Shown: positions 11,701 through 20,545 of the stretch, in pieces
Layout: every line of letters starts with the position of its first letter
How positions within the stretch are numbered: position 1 is the first letter of the stretch
Made by a program: the position numbers and the translations under genes
Notes under the pieces: model-generated
Told to the model about the DNA's origin: nothing
Seen by the model: only the letters and a program-made list of their open reading frames with translations
The model's database searches: none
Assembly: GCA_963682055.1 (NCBI GenBank)
Contig: OY821747.1
Location: 26,658,126-26,722,125, forward strand
Origin: Primula veris
Taxonomy: Eukaryota; Streptophyta; Magnoliopsida; Ericales; Primulaceae
Length of the DNA: 64,000 nt
Direction of reading: 5' to 3'

Positions 11701-13737
11701 ATTCTCAGAGATAGAGAGCATCTTGGTAAATTTGACTCTAAAAGTGATAAAGGGATTTTTCTTGGTTATGCTCAGAACAGTAGAGCATTTAGAGTCTTCA
11801 ATCAAAGAACAAACTGTGTTATGGAATCTTATAATGTGTTATTTGATGACCTAAAAACTGTTGATGAGATTACAGGTGATAATGAACAGGCTGAGACTAC
11901 AGAAAAAGAGAAAGAAGAAACACAACAAACTGGAAGTCCCAGAGTGGTTGGAAGTCCAGTTGCAACTGAGGTTACAACTGAGGTTGGAACTGAGGTTGGA
12001 ACCACAGTTGAAACCCAAAATGCTGCTGAATCTGAAGAAGAAGAAGAAGAAAGTTCTCATGCTCAGTCAACTAGCAGGCCTCGCTATGTAAGGACTCAGA
12101 AAAATCATTCTCTTGACAATGTCATAGGAGAAGTTACTTCAGGTATGAAAACCAGAGGTAAAAGAAATAATGTTGTTCACTTTGCTTGTTATATCTCTCA
12201 GTTAGAACCTAAGAATATAAAAGAAGCTCTAGAAGATAGTGAATGGATTTTAGCTATGCAGGATGAATTGGCCCAATTTGAGAGAAATGATGTATGGACT
12301 TTAGTACCCAGACCTTCTAATAAAAATGTTATAGGAACTAAATGGATTTTTAGAAATAAAAGTGATGAGGATGGAGTGATTATCAGGAATAAAGCTAGGT
12401 TGGTAGCTCAGGGTTATACACAAATTGAGGGAATTGACTTTGATGAAACCTTTGCTCCAGTAGCTAGAATTGAATCCATTAGAATGCTGCTGTCTCTTGC
12501 ATGTCTGTATGATTTTAAACTGTTTCAACTTGACATAAAGAGTGCTTTTCTGAATGGTGTGATTAATGAAGAAGTTTATGTTTGTCAACCTAAGGGATTT
12601 GAGGATCCTAACTTTCCTGAACATGTCTATTTGTTGAAAAAGGCCTTGTATGGTCTAAAACAAGCTCCTAGAGCTTGGTATGATAGATTAACCAAGTACT
12701 TGATTGAAAAAGGTTTTAACAGAGGGGGAGTTGATAAAACTCTGTTTACTAAGAAAACCACAAAGGACATAATAATTGCTCAAATCTATGTTGATGACAT
12801 TGTTTTTGGTTCTACTTCTAATAACAGAATAAAAGAATTCATTTCTGACATGAAGAATGAATTTGAAATGAGTGGAGGAGGTGAACTAACTTACTTTCTA
12901 GGATTGCAAGTTAAACAGAATGAGAAAGGCATTTTTCTGTGCCAAAGTAAGTATGCAGACAATCTTGTTAAAAAGTTTGGTCTGAGTGAGAGTAAAGAGA
13001 AGAGAACCCCTATGAGTACTACCCTTAAACTGTCCAAAAATGATAAAGGTAAAAATGTCTGTCCCAGTCTTTATAGATCCATGATTGGAAGTTTGCTGTA
13101 TTTAACTGCTAGTAGACCAGATCTTTGCTTAAGTGTAGGAGTTTGTGCCAGATATCAAGCAAATCCTTTAGAACCTCATCTTCTAGCTGTCAAAAGAATT
13201 CTAAGGTATGTAAAAGGAACACCTCATCTAGGCCTATGGTATTCTAAAGATACAAACCATTTTCTTAGTGGCTACTGTGATGCAGATTGGGCAGGAAACA
13301 TAGATGATAGAAAGAGTACTTCTGGTGGTTGTTTTTATTTTGGAAACAATCTTGTTTCTTGGTTCAGTAAAAAGCAAAATTGCATATCTTTATCTACTGC
13401 TGAGGCAGAATATGTTGCAGCTGGAAGTGGATGCACTCAACTAATTTGGATGAAACAAATGTTAACTGATTATAATGTTAAACAAGAGATATTAACTCTG
13501 TTTTGTGATAACAAAAGTGCTATAGATTTAGCTAAAAATCCAGTTCAACATTCCATAACCAAACATATTGATCTAAGGCATCATTTTATTAGAGAACTAG
13601 TTGAAGAAAAGAGCTTAATTTTAGAACATGTTTCAACTGAAAGACAATTAGCAGATATTTTCACAAAGCCCCTTGATACAAACAAGTTTGAATCATTAAG
13701 AAGTGACATAGGGGTATGTCATTATCAATCTAATTGA
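8749..13737 (+). CDS. SIRE-type Gag-Pol polyprotein (1662 aa, intact)
   Basis: One uninterrupted frame encodes all structural and enzymatic functions. Gag occupies about residues 1-560, with a UBN2-type core and two zinc knuckles: CRECRGFGHIQAEC from residue 308 and CNFCKKPGHSEVQC from residue 550, separated by an acidic Ser-rich and coiled-coil-like stretch. The protease motif WYFDSGCSKHMTG starts at 615 (catalytic D618). GAG-pre-integrase IWHKRLGHVNYKTL starts near 744, and the integrase core has LLHIDLMGPM, IRSDHGTEFEN and TPQQNGIVERKNR. Reverse transcriptase has LDIKSAFLNG and YVDD at 1347-1350; RNase H has SGYCDADWAG and STAEAEYVAAGSG. In-frame copies of the element's GTTGCAAC repeat encode SSVATRVATR near residue 510 and SPVATEVTTEVGTEVGT near residue 1070. 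The start ATG is the first after the PBS. Confidence 0.95.
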   Translation: MDLMREGNAFNKPPLLEGGVNYGVWKIRMRSFIKQQNEHAWKTVMYGWEAPTTMDNEGELILLPEDRWSAEEDRKSSANSTAINLIFAGVTLSVFRYISHCETAKEAWDILQVTFEGTTKVKAFKLQQLTTQFENLRMEEDENIEQFNGRICHIAHQAGTLGEKYSDAKLVKKTLRSLPERFEIKVTAIEESTDLDNLKLEELIGNLSTHELKFFKHKRPEKGIAFQAKKSESNTCDKMSDEEQLAFFAKKVYKKFYKKKEDDTGSSKNFQKKDNQFKTESRFNNNSTGKWNSKEKDNKEYKSKEIQCRECRGFGHIQAECANTLKRNKNAYITTHSDSDSESNSDEEDGSNFVNFMGIITEKEPTYESDCEHVSTPVTTACETYSSDEEEPSDENITKQYLVLYEKYKSLSKQCLIISKLNVDLKDEVKNLTEKLKLQLAELTETKKIIKLLNVSASDKLDDMLSYSRGSKDISGLGYYGGKSTGKTTFIEAVAKAKTHDFDHKVRSSVATRVATRNKTQVYVKKVGSSVTTKVATMNKLNNFRLKLCNFCKKPGHSEVQCYLKRNRKYISHKTWLASVNKNLKWVWKVKEKAILVANNKVVINSLNAVTSNDWYFDSGCSKHMTGTASLLKNVTILTGNTVVFGGGDTGKIIGKGTLNKPGMPDIEDVFLVDGLKANLISISQLCDNEMTVKFDKERCLITNLNNDLIMTGVRSTNSCYVFEKAEKELPQSRCNQAITNNADIWHKRLGHVNYKTLDKLVKKELIRGIPKLSAKTQSVCGDCAIGKQTKSIHKSTSLIYTKRVLELLHIDLMGPMQTASIGGKKYILVVVDDFSRYSWVVFLKDKSETFELFKTLCLKLQVEKGSTSGNIARIRSDHGTEFENIRFKEFCNSLGICHEFSAPKTPQQNGIVERKNRTIQEMARVMLNSKKLANRFWAEAVNTACHIVNRVYITKGTSMTAYEIWKGRKPNVKYFQVFGCVCYILRDREHLGKFDSKSDKGIFLGYAQNSRAFRVFNQRTNCVMESYNVLFDDLKTVDEITGDNEQAETTEKEKEETQQTGSPRVVGSPVATEVTTEVGTEVGTTVETQNAAESEEEEEESSHAQSTSRPRYVRTQKNHSLDNVIGEVTSGMKTRGKRNNVVHFACYISQLEPKNIKEALEDSEWILAMQDELAQFERNDVWTLVPRPSNKNVIGTKWIFRNKSDEDGVIIRNKARLVAQGYTQIEGIDFDETFAPVARIESIRMLLSLACLYDFKLFQLDIKSAFLNGVINEEVYVCQPKGFEDPNFPEHVYLLKKALYGLKQAPRAWYDRLTKYLIEKGFNRGGVDKTLFTKKTTKDIIIAQIYVDDIVFGSTSNNRIKEFISDMKNEFEMSGGGELTYFLGLQVKQNEKGIFLCQSKYADNLVKKFGLSESKEKRTPMSTTLKLSKNDKGKNVCPSLYRSMIGSLLYLTASRPDLCLSVGVCARYQANPLEPHLLAVKRILRYVKGTPHLGLWYSKDTNHFLSGYCDADWAGNIDDRKSTSGGCFYFGNNLVSWFSKKQNCISLSTAEAEYVAAGSGCTQLIWMKQMLTDYNVKQEILTLFCDNKSAIDLAKNPVQHSITKHIDLRHHFIRELVEEKSLILEHVSTERQLADIFTKPLDTNKFESLRSDIGVCHYQSN

Positions 13738-14761
13738 ATACTTTTGCTAAATATGTCTGTATTGAGTACCTTTAATAAGTTTTATTTCTAAGGTTAAAGT
13801 CTTATTTTGAGCTATGATGTTTTTGTCTTGAAAAAGCCGCTTTTTTGGTGCCTCAAAAACAGATGTGAGGTAACTTGTCCTTAAAAAACCTCTCTGGTAA
13901 TAGAGTTGCAAGCACAAAGTGCAATTTTTTTGATGATGGTTGCAAGTTCAGTTGCAACATCAGTTGAAACCTCACACTCTCAATAGTTGGTTGGAAGTTC
14001 AGTTGCAACATCAGTTGAAACCTCGTGTTAAAAATACTGGTTGCAAGCTCAGTTGCAACATCAGTTGAAACCTCGTGTTAAAAATACTGGTTGCAAGCTC
14101 AGTTGAAACATCAGTTGAAACCTCAGTCTATGTTATAGCTGTCAAGACAAAGTCTTGTAAAATTTTGACATCACTTATACTCTTTCCTTGCTGAGGTCAT
14201 CAAACTAGTTTTTGTGTAGAAATAAAAACGGATTTGCTCAATTTAAGCTCCTAAAATTTAATCTTTATTAGAGTTATTCTTTGATAAACATATTTTCGTG
14301 AGTAAATTGCTAGGTTTCTTGTGTTTTCCTAAAAGTTAGATATCTGTTTAAGTGTTCTTTATCTTGAATCAAGTCAAATTTCCTTAAAGCTTCAATGTTT
14401 GATTTTTCAAATTTTGGATGAATCTGTTTTGAAAAAGGAATGTTTATCTGTTTAATTGGCTGAAGTTATCTTATTACCAACTGACTCTTGCGTAATCTTA
14501 GTATGATTTTCTTTTAAAATCTGTTGATAAACTACTTCCTATTTTTAAGCCAAAATATGCTGCTTAATTGATTTGCATGTATCTATTTCCAATTTCAAAA
14601 AGATATGGTCTTTATTGCTATTTATACAAACATCTTTTTACTATCCAAAATCAATTACTTTTTACAGAATAACTCTCTCTCTCTCATCTCTGTAAAACCC
14701 TAGGCTTGCTGTAGAAACCCACTGCAAGGTTCTAAGTAAGGTTCTAACCCCAGTTGCAACC
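13738..14761 (+). repeat. pol-env spacer with GTTGCAAC repeat array
   Basis: About 1 kb without a gene. At 13935-14130 there are four tandem-like units of GGTTGCAAGYTCAGTTGCAAC followed by ATCAGTTGAAACCTC, and one more GTTGCAAC sits directly before the env-like ATG (ATG at 14762). The units match those in the LTRs and inside the gag-pol frame. This spacer may carry a subgenomic or internal initiation signal for the downstream ORF, but nothing proves it. Confidence 0.8.
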
Positions 14762-16048
14762 ATGTCATCAAACCCTTCTAAAAACCCCAATTCTGATGAT
14801 GATTGCACCCTCAGAGATTTTATGAATAAATCTCCATCACGTCAAGGTTCCAAATCAAAGGTAAGTGAGTCTTCCTCACCCAAAATTAAGCGCACTAAGA
14901 AGCGTGCTAGAAGGAATTTTGATAATGACCCTGTTACTGCTAAGTTTGAGTATGTTCCAACAAACAATAATGTTGATCCTCGTTTCTGGAGTAGGACAAC
15001 ATATAGGAGGTTTAGGGGAATGGCTAGTAAAGAAATTCTGTGTGAAAGAAGGCTTAATTTAGTTAGCTATCCTCACATACAAGTGTATGTTGAGAAATTA
15101 CTCTCTGCTGTTGGCTTAGCCAAAACTGTTTGTTATGCAGACTCCTATTACCCTGCTGTTGTAAAAGAATTCTATTCCAATTTAAGCAGTGGTGTCTTTG
15201 AAGAGGGTAATCCTAAGTATGGAAGAGTGTTTTTGAGAGGTGTAACTTTGGATTTCACCCCTAAGTTGATTAATGACTATCTGTGTTGTCCCAGTCCTAC
15301 TGTAGACAACAATGCTGAACCAGATTTAGAAATTCTAGCTTTAATTCTAACTGGGAAGAACAATAGGTTTGATGGTCATTCCATCAAAACATCATCTCTC
15401 ACATTAAGTGCTGCTGTGTTGCACAAAATTGCTAGGTTTAACTGGACACCCACCAAACAATCTTCCAAAGTCAACAAAGATATGGCTATTTTTCTATACA
15501 GGATTATGTCTTCACTACCCATCAACTTTGGCCATCATATCTTTAATCTTATAAAGGAATTTAGTGATGATAATTCACCATCCATTCTGCTTCCTTTCCC
15601 TTGCCTCATATCTAGTCTTCTTCTGGGCCAAGTCTCTTCTATGCATAGAGAGTCCCCCATTAGTATCACTCATGAACCAATCACAGATTGTCCCTCTGCT
15701 CTTTATATTTCTGCCAAACTACTGAAGGAAGGACATGTCAATGATATTTCTGGGGACAAAGGGAAAGAAAAGGAAGAAGAACCTTCATCTGCTCCTTCAG
15801 CAAAGAAGAAAGGAGTAAAGTGGTACTTACTCCAGAAGCTGGCTTATAATCAAGAAAGGAGAGCTGAATTGGATGCTGATGATTATCAAATCAATAAGCT
15901 GCTGGTGGATATTATTGAGAGTGAGGATGATGATGATAGTGATGGTGTTTCAATCAGCAGTGAGGATGCCAATGCAGAAGATGAAGAAGTGGTAAGGCAG
16001 AATCCTCTAAGAGAAAGACCCCCACAGTGTGATATTCCAAGTGACTAA
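14762..16048 (+). CDS. env-like / plant-transposon-domain ORF of SIRE element
   Basis: 428 residues, intact. The middle part (RFRGMASKEILCERRLNLVS, then SYYPAVVKEFYSNL and GRVFLRGVTLDFTPKLINDYL) is the domain found in proteins annotated as envelope-like or putative plant transposon protein in SIRE and Athila elements. The N terminus is Ser- and Lys/Arg-rich (basic cluster KIKRTKKRARR near residue 40), without a signal peptide. A hydrophobic stretch lies near residues 274-291. The C terminus is strongly acidic (EDDDDSDG). There is no evidence that it acts as an entry protein; the basic N terminus suggests a nucleic-acid- or nucleus-directed role, which is inference. How it is translated, about 1 kb after the pol stop, is unclear. 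Confidence 0.85.
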   Translation: MSSNPSKNPNSDDDCTLRDFMNKSPSRQGSKSKVSESSSPKIKRTKKRARRNFDNDPVTAKFEYVPTNNNVDPRFWSRTTYRRFRGMASKEILCERRLNLVSYPHIQVYVEKLLSAVGLAKTVCYADSYYPAVVKEFYSNLSSGVFEEGNPKYGRVFLRGVTLDFTPKLINDYLCCPSPTVDNNAEPDLEILALILTGKNNRFDGHSIKTSSLTLSAAVLHKIARFNWTPTKQSSKVNKDMAIFLYRIMSSLPINFGHHIFNLIKEFSDDNSPSILLPFPCLISSLLLGQVSSMHRESPISITHEPITDCPSALYISAKLLKEGHVNDISGDKGKEKEEEPSSAPSAKKKGVKWYLLQKLAYNQERRAELDADDYQINKLLVDIIESEDDDDSDGVSISSEDANAEDEEVVRQNPLRERPPQCDIPSD

Positions 16049-16421
16049 TTCCAATGGTTGCTGACAAATAGGGGGAGTGAAGTTTATGCTTGTGTTTTAT
16101 GTTTTGTTTCATTTTGATGTTTTCAAGACTTTAATCTGTTTTTCAATTCTGCTGTATTAAGACAAGTTTATGCCTGTTTGGCTTTAATCATTCTGCAATT
16201 TCCTTCTGCAAATATCTTGATATCTTGTTGAAGTATGAATGCCTTTAAACTTGAAACAGGTCAACAGGTCTGAAAACTAATTGTGTGCACATACATTGTG
16301 CTTATATATTTTGCCTGCAATTCTAACATACAGGGGGAGCTTACTGATATGGAATTTGCAGGTGGTTGGGATGATTTATAAACTTTATTGATTTGTCAAA
16401 ACCAATGACAAAGGGGGAGAT
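16049..16421 (+). other. 3' noncoding region with three polypurine tracts
   Basis: AGGGGGAG-type purine runs occur at 16070-16077, 16331-16338 and directly before the 3' LTR (AAAGGGGGAGAT, 16410-16421). Only the last abuts the LTR; the others could be secondary plus-strand primers. Confidence 0.7.
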
Positions 16422-17682
16422 TGTTAGGACCAGATTTCTGGTCTAAATATTGTTAATTGTCTATTGGTTTTTACTAAATAAATCCTAACTGTTATTAAGA
16501 ACTAAGACAGGATTGACAGGTTCCAAGTACCAGTTGCAACCTCAGTTACAACCTACTAAGTTAGTAGTATTAGGTTTCAAGTACTGGTTGCAACCTTAGT
16601 TACAACCTGTGGTGACAGGTTTCAAGTACCAGTTGCAACCTCAGTTGCAACCACAGTTCAACCTGCTGTTAAAACAGAATTCTGTCTTGTTTCATTATTC
16701 TACATTACTAATTGTTTAATGCTAATCATTTGTTTTAAAGTATGTAGGATAAATTCTCATAAGGTCTTAAACGTGTATATGTGTTTATTGAGAATACTAA
16801 TGTGTTAAGGAAAGATGTTTATAAAAGATATAAAGAGATTAGTTTATAAGGTTATGTTTCCTTTTAATTTATATATCTCTATTCTTATGCTTGTCCTTAT
16901 CACTTGATTCAATCTTTTGATTCTTATAATATTCAGTAAAGATATGTATAAAGATTGATTGATATGTGGAGTTAAATGTTTCATATGTTTATGAAAAGAT
17001 ATTATCTTTAAGAGATCATATCTTTATATGTTTCCTTTCAAAGAAAAAGATTAACTCCTACTTTCAAGTGTGTTACTAAACAGGTGTTAATCAAAGATGA
17101 TTAGAGTCAATCCATGCTGAAGAATCTCGTGATACTTGGAGAGATTGAAGCTAATCAACCAAGTCAAAAGCAATCAAAAGATATTGAAGATAGAAGATTG
17201 TTTTTACTTGTTTATATACTTAGTAACTTAAGCTTGTAAAGGTGTGTGTTCTAAATTATAAAGAACTTATTTTCTAGAGAGAATACACGTGAGCTTTAAA
17301 AAGAAAACAATGGTGGGATGCCATTGATTTATAAGTGATAGTTATAGAGTAGGAGCAATATAGTGATAGGCAGAAAAACATAGAGGGAGTCTAAGTTTTT
17401 CATTAAGACTTGAGTCATATATTGTAAGCTTTTTATAATATCATAATCTGGGTAAGTGCCCCGGAGACGTAGCCTAGTTAGGTGAACTCCGTTGTTAAAT
17501 GTGCGTGTGAATTATTTCCAAGTACATTTAATTTTAAAACAGTTTCTGTCCATTAATACACTTGGTTCCAACTGCAGTTCCAACCTCACTTGAAACCTTA
17601 TACACTTGGTTCAAACTGCAGTTCCAACCCCACTTGGAACCTTACTGCAAAATTGCATCTAGAACAACGGATAGGAATTTCA
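16422..17682 (+). repeat. 3' LTR of SIRE-type element
   Basis: 1261 bp, same length and apparently the same sequence as 7429-8689. It is followed immediately by the AATTC target duplication. Confidence 0.95.
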
Positions 17683-17687
17683 AATTC

Positions 17688-18627
17688 ACATTTGAGTAAT
17701 CTGGTACTATTATGAAGCCCATTTTTTGGAACTTGGCTTCTTATTTCAAGTTTTGTACTATATATAGTATACCAGTTGCCACAAACAAATACTGCAGTTT
17801 TTAACTTTGAAGACACCAGTATTATGGTATATAAAGTTGGTTAATTTTCAACTGGCAAGTAATTACAGTGCATCTAGTATATCACTTACGATCTGTAATT
17901 TTTTAGGGTTCTTTTGCGTTACACGGAGATGTTTTGAACAAGACGAATTCATAACGGAAAGGGATTACTATCTCATCTCATATATAAGCTATATAACCAG
18001 AACTCAAAAATTGCAAACTTCTTTATGTATTATTAATTTCGGATAATCTTAAAATTTCATGATTCTATTATTTCAATTTTGTAGGTACCCACTGTTAAGA
18101 AAAAGTGACAATTTCACTATACAGACATGAGAAGACAACCTTTTGAGAATGTAATGTGGAAAGTAGGATTAGGTTACCTAATCATTAACAAAGTCAATAA
18201 CACCAAGAACATATGCCAAACACGTTCGAAGCTGTTATCTATAACACTATTAAGTATTATGTAGTAACATATTATACATATATGAATAAAGCTTATATTA
18301 TATTCGCTCTGTTCTTGCAATCCCTTTCAAGGATGTTTTATAGTTTCTACCCATGAATTTTGCAGTAATTGAAATCAGATCATTAAAATTATGAGAATTC
18401 ATTCAGTGAGTTTCGATAGAATTGCTCAACTAAGTTAAGTACAATGGAAGAAAAAAAAAACTTGACTTGGACGTAGTTCCAGGAAAAAGGTGAGCAATAA
18501 AACAGGCCATCTGTAAGAAGAAAAAACCCTGATAAAAGAAGTATTTGATAAATAAAATAAACTATATGCTATATACAGAACTACAATTTCAAGTACTGTT
18601 TTTAAAAGCGCATTTCATACTAACAAA
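17688..18627. other. intergenic, no gene seen
   Basis: AT-rich spacer between the SIRE element and a tandem repeat. The 79-codon frame at 17807-18046 shows no domain or codon pattern I trust. Confidence 0.5.
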
Positions 18628-18994
18628 GCTCGATTTAAAGCTTAATTTTTCTTAAAAGCTTGCTTTTCTGGTTTTCAGGCCGCTAAAAGATTACGCCTTT
18701 TATACTTTTAATGCTTTTACCGTAGCTTTTGCGAAAATGCTTTAGCTAAAATTTCACTTCAAAACACCGAAATTTCAACACAGTTATTTTCAAAAACAAA
18801 TCACGCTTTAGCTAAGCTCGATTTAAAGTTTTTTTTTTTTTTTTAAATCTTGCTTTTCTGGTTTTCAGACCGCTAAAAGATTACGCTTGTTATACTTTTA
18901 GTGCTTTTACAGTAGCTTTTGCGAAAACGCTTTAGCTAAGATTTCGCTTCAAAACACCGAATTTTCAACACAGTTATTTTCAAAAACAAATCCC
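18628..18994. repeat. tandem duplication of an approximately 188-bp unit
   Basis: Unit 1 starts at 18628 and unit 2 at 18816, both with GCTCGATTTAAAG. Each contains TTGCTTTTCTGGTTTTCAG, CCGCTAAAAGATTACGC, TAGCTTTTGCGAAAA and CAACACAGTTATTTTCAAAA. A third, diverged copy of the core lies in the same orientation at about 62878-63030 inside SHMT intron 1, so this is a dispersed repeat family. Confidence 0.85.
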
Positions 18995-19004
18995 ATCAGA
19001 TATT

Positions 19005-20545
19005 TTAAGATTTAGGAATGTCAATCCATTGCAACTGCAGCTCAACCTCGCCGCTCTCGACGTTTCTCAGCCGCAGGATCATATTTTGGACTAATTTGTT
19101 ATCAGCCAAAACAATGTAGCTCTCTTCAGAAAGGCAGTTTTGCCTTGTCGGTTTTTGTTTCATTATGACAGTACCGTTTGGGAAACCTCCTTGATTCTGA
19201 ACTTTTACAGCTTCTACAAATGACCTGATCTCAAATTCTGCATCTCCCATTTTGTCATCAGTGAAGAAGTCCTTGTCATACACATCCTACAAAATTTAAA
19301 ATAATATGGGAAAGGTTATTTTAAAATCCTTGATGCTTCAAATTAAACAATATACACCACAAAATTTCACATGAATAGCCAAATTCTTATGATTTTGATT
19401 ATGCTTGTTATAACTTTCTTAAGGATCAAAGAATTTCAGCTAAGGTTTTTCATATACCTCAAGTACATTTTGCTCCAGACCAAATGGTCATAGACTCATA
19501 TTCAATCCCTCTCTTTTGCCTTTTTCTTACCAAATACCAATAATATTTGGTGGCTAACTTTCATTTTGAAAAGTGGAACTAACCAATGTTGACCCTTTTC
19601 ATAAAATAGATAAAATTTTATGTGAAGAAAGACGCCTTTAAGAAAAATTCTGATATGAATGTTTCCTGATGTCATTTGATTAGAAGGAAAACAAATAAAC
19701 CAACAAAAATAGTACTCTTAAAATACCAACATCAAATACATTACAAAACCTTAATTTTCCATTTTTATCCTGATACCTAACTATTGGTTCAATTTTGTAG
19801 GCTACCTTTTTCTCAATGGATATTGATGTATTTTGTGCTTTCGGCGAACCAAATTTGAATGCAATTCAAAAAAATAATTTACCAGATAACAATTACGGAT
19901 ATGCATTTATGTAAAACACTTTAAAATTCATCAAAACATGGCTAAAATGTACTTCGAAATTTAAAAGAAGTCAAGAAATACTAAGTTCATGATGAAAAAC
20001 TTTTGGACAGATCAGCATATTACAAAATGCTTTTTTCTCACCATTTTTTTCTAAACCAAAAACTTTACCAGGTGTATGCATATGTGACTAATTAGTGAAA
20101 GTCAACGATCTATATGCAAGATTAATCTGTATCCATGGTGAAGATTTCCAGCTTGATGTTACACTAGTATCTATATAAAAAAGTGAAGTAAAGAGTGATT
20201 GAGGAGTAACTAAACATTACTTACGAGTGTAACGGGGAGGTTTGGATCAGATATGGAGAGCGTCAAATCCTCGTTCCACTCTGGATTCACGTTCTTCTTT
20301 ATCACTCTAGTCTTCAATTTCTATCTCGATACAAAACAAACCAAATTATGAAAAGCATAACGATTTGTAAAAAACGAAAAACGTAGAAATTTAAAGATAA
20401 ACGGAAGAACAAAAGCTTTATAAAAAATAAATACCTGCTTGCCATTACGGACGATAATATAAGGATCACTACTTCTCATATCTCTAATAGCTAGATTTAT
20501 TCCCCTAATGATATGAATTCTCAGCAGACCTAACTGTTTCTCCAT
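19005..20545 (-). CDS. C2-domain ABA-related (CAR-like) protein, 3 exons
   Basis: A small single-C2-domain protein of 162 residues that in this family binds membrane phospholipids in a calcium-dependent way and recruits ABA receptors to the plasma membrane. Exon 1 is 20545-20435 (37 codons, donor CAG|GTATTT), exon 2 is 20320-20225 (32 codons, acceptor GATAG|AAA, donor CTC|GTAAGT) and exon 3 is 19286-19005 (acceptor TTTTGTAG|GAT). Introns are 114 and 938 bp, and all junctions are in phase 0. It opens MEKQLGLLRIHIIRGINLAI, then RDMRSSDPYIIV, KKNVNPEWNEDLTLSISDPN and VYDKDFFTDDKMGDAEFEI. Candidate calcium ligands are D22, D27, D73, D75 and D79/D80. The CAR signature PSRQNCL appears as PTRQNCLSEES, and the protein ends LQLQWIDIPKS. 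Family length is about 165-185, so this copy is full length and looks functional. Confidence 0.88.

Larger units (their letters stand above)
7429..17682 (+). mobile_element. SIRE-type Copia retrotransposon, complete, with env-like ORF
   Basis: A 10,254-bp element flanked by AATTC at 7424-7428 and 17683-17687 (5-bp target duplication). Both LTRs are 1261 bp and I saw no difference between them, so insertion is very recent. The PBS (8692-8703), an intact gag-pol, a 1-kb spacer, an env-like ORF and a polypurine tract (16410-16421) are all in place. Long LTRs, two zinc knuckles, a third ORF after pol and the PBS sequence fit the SIRE/Maximus lineage. It appears competent for transposition. An 8-bp palindrome GTTGCAAC within an AGTTGCAACCTCAGTTGAAACC-like unit recurs through LTRs, coding and spacer. 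Confidence 0.96.
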
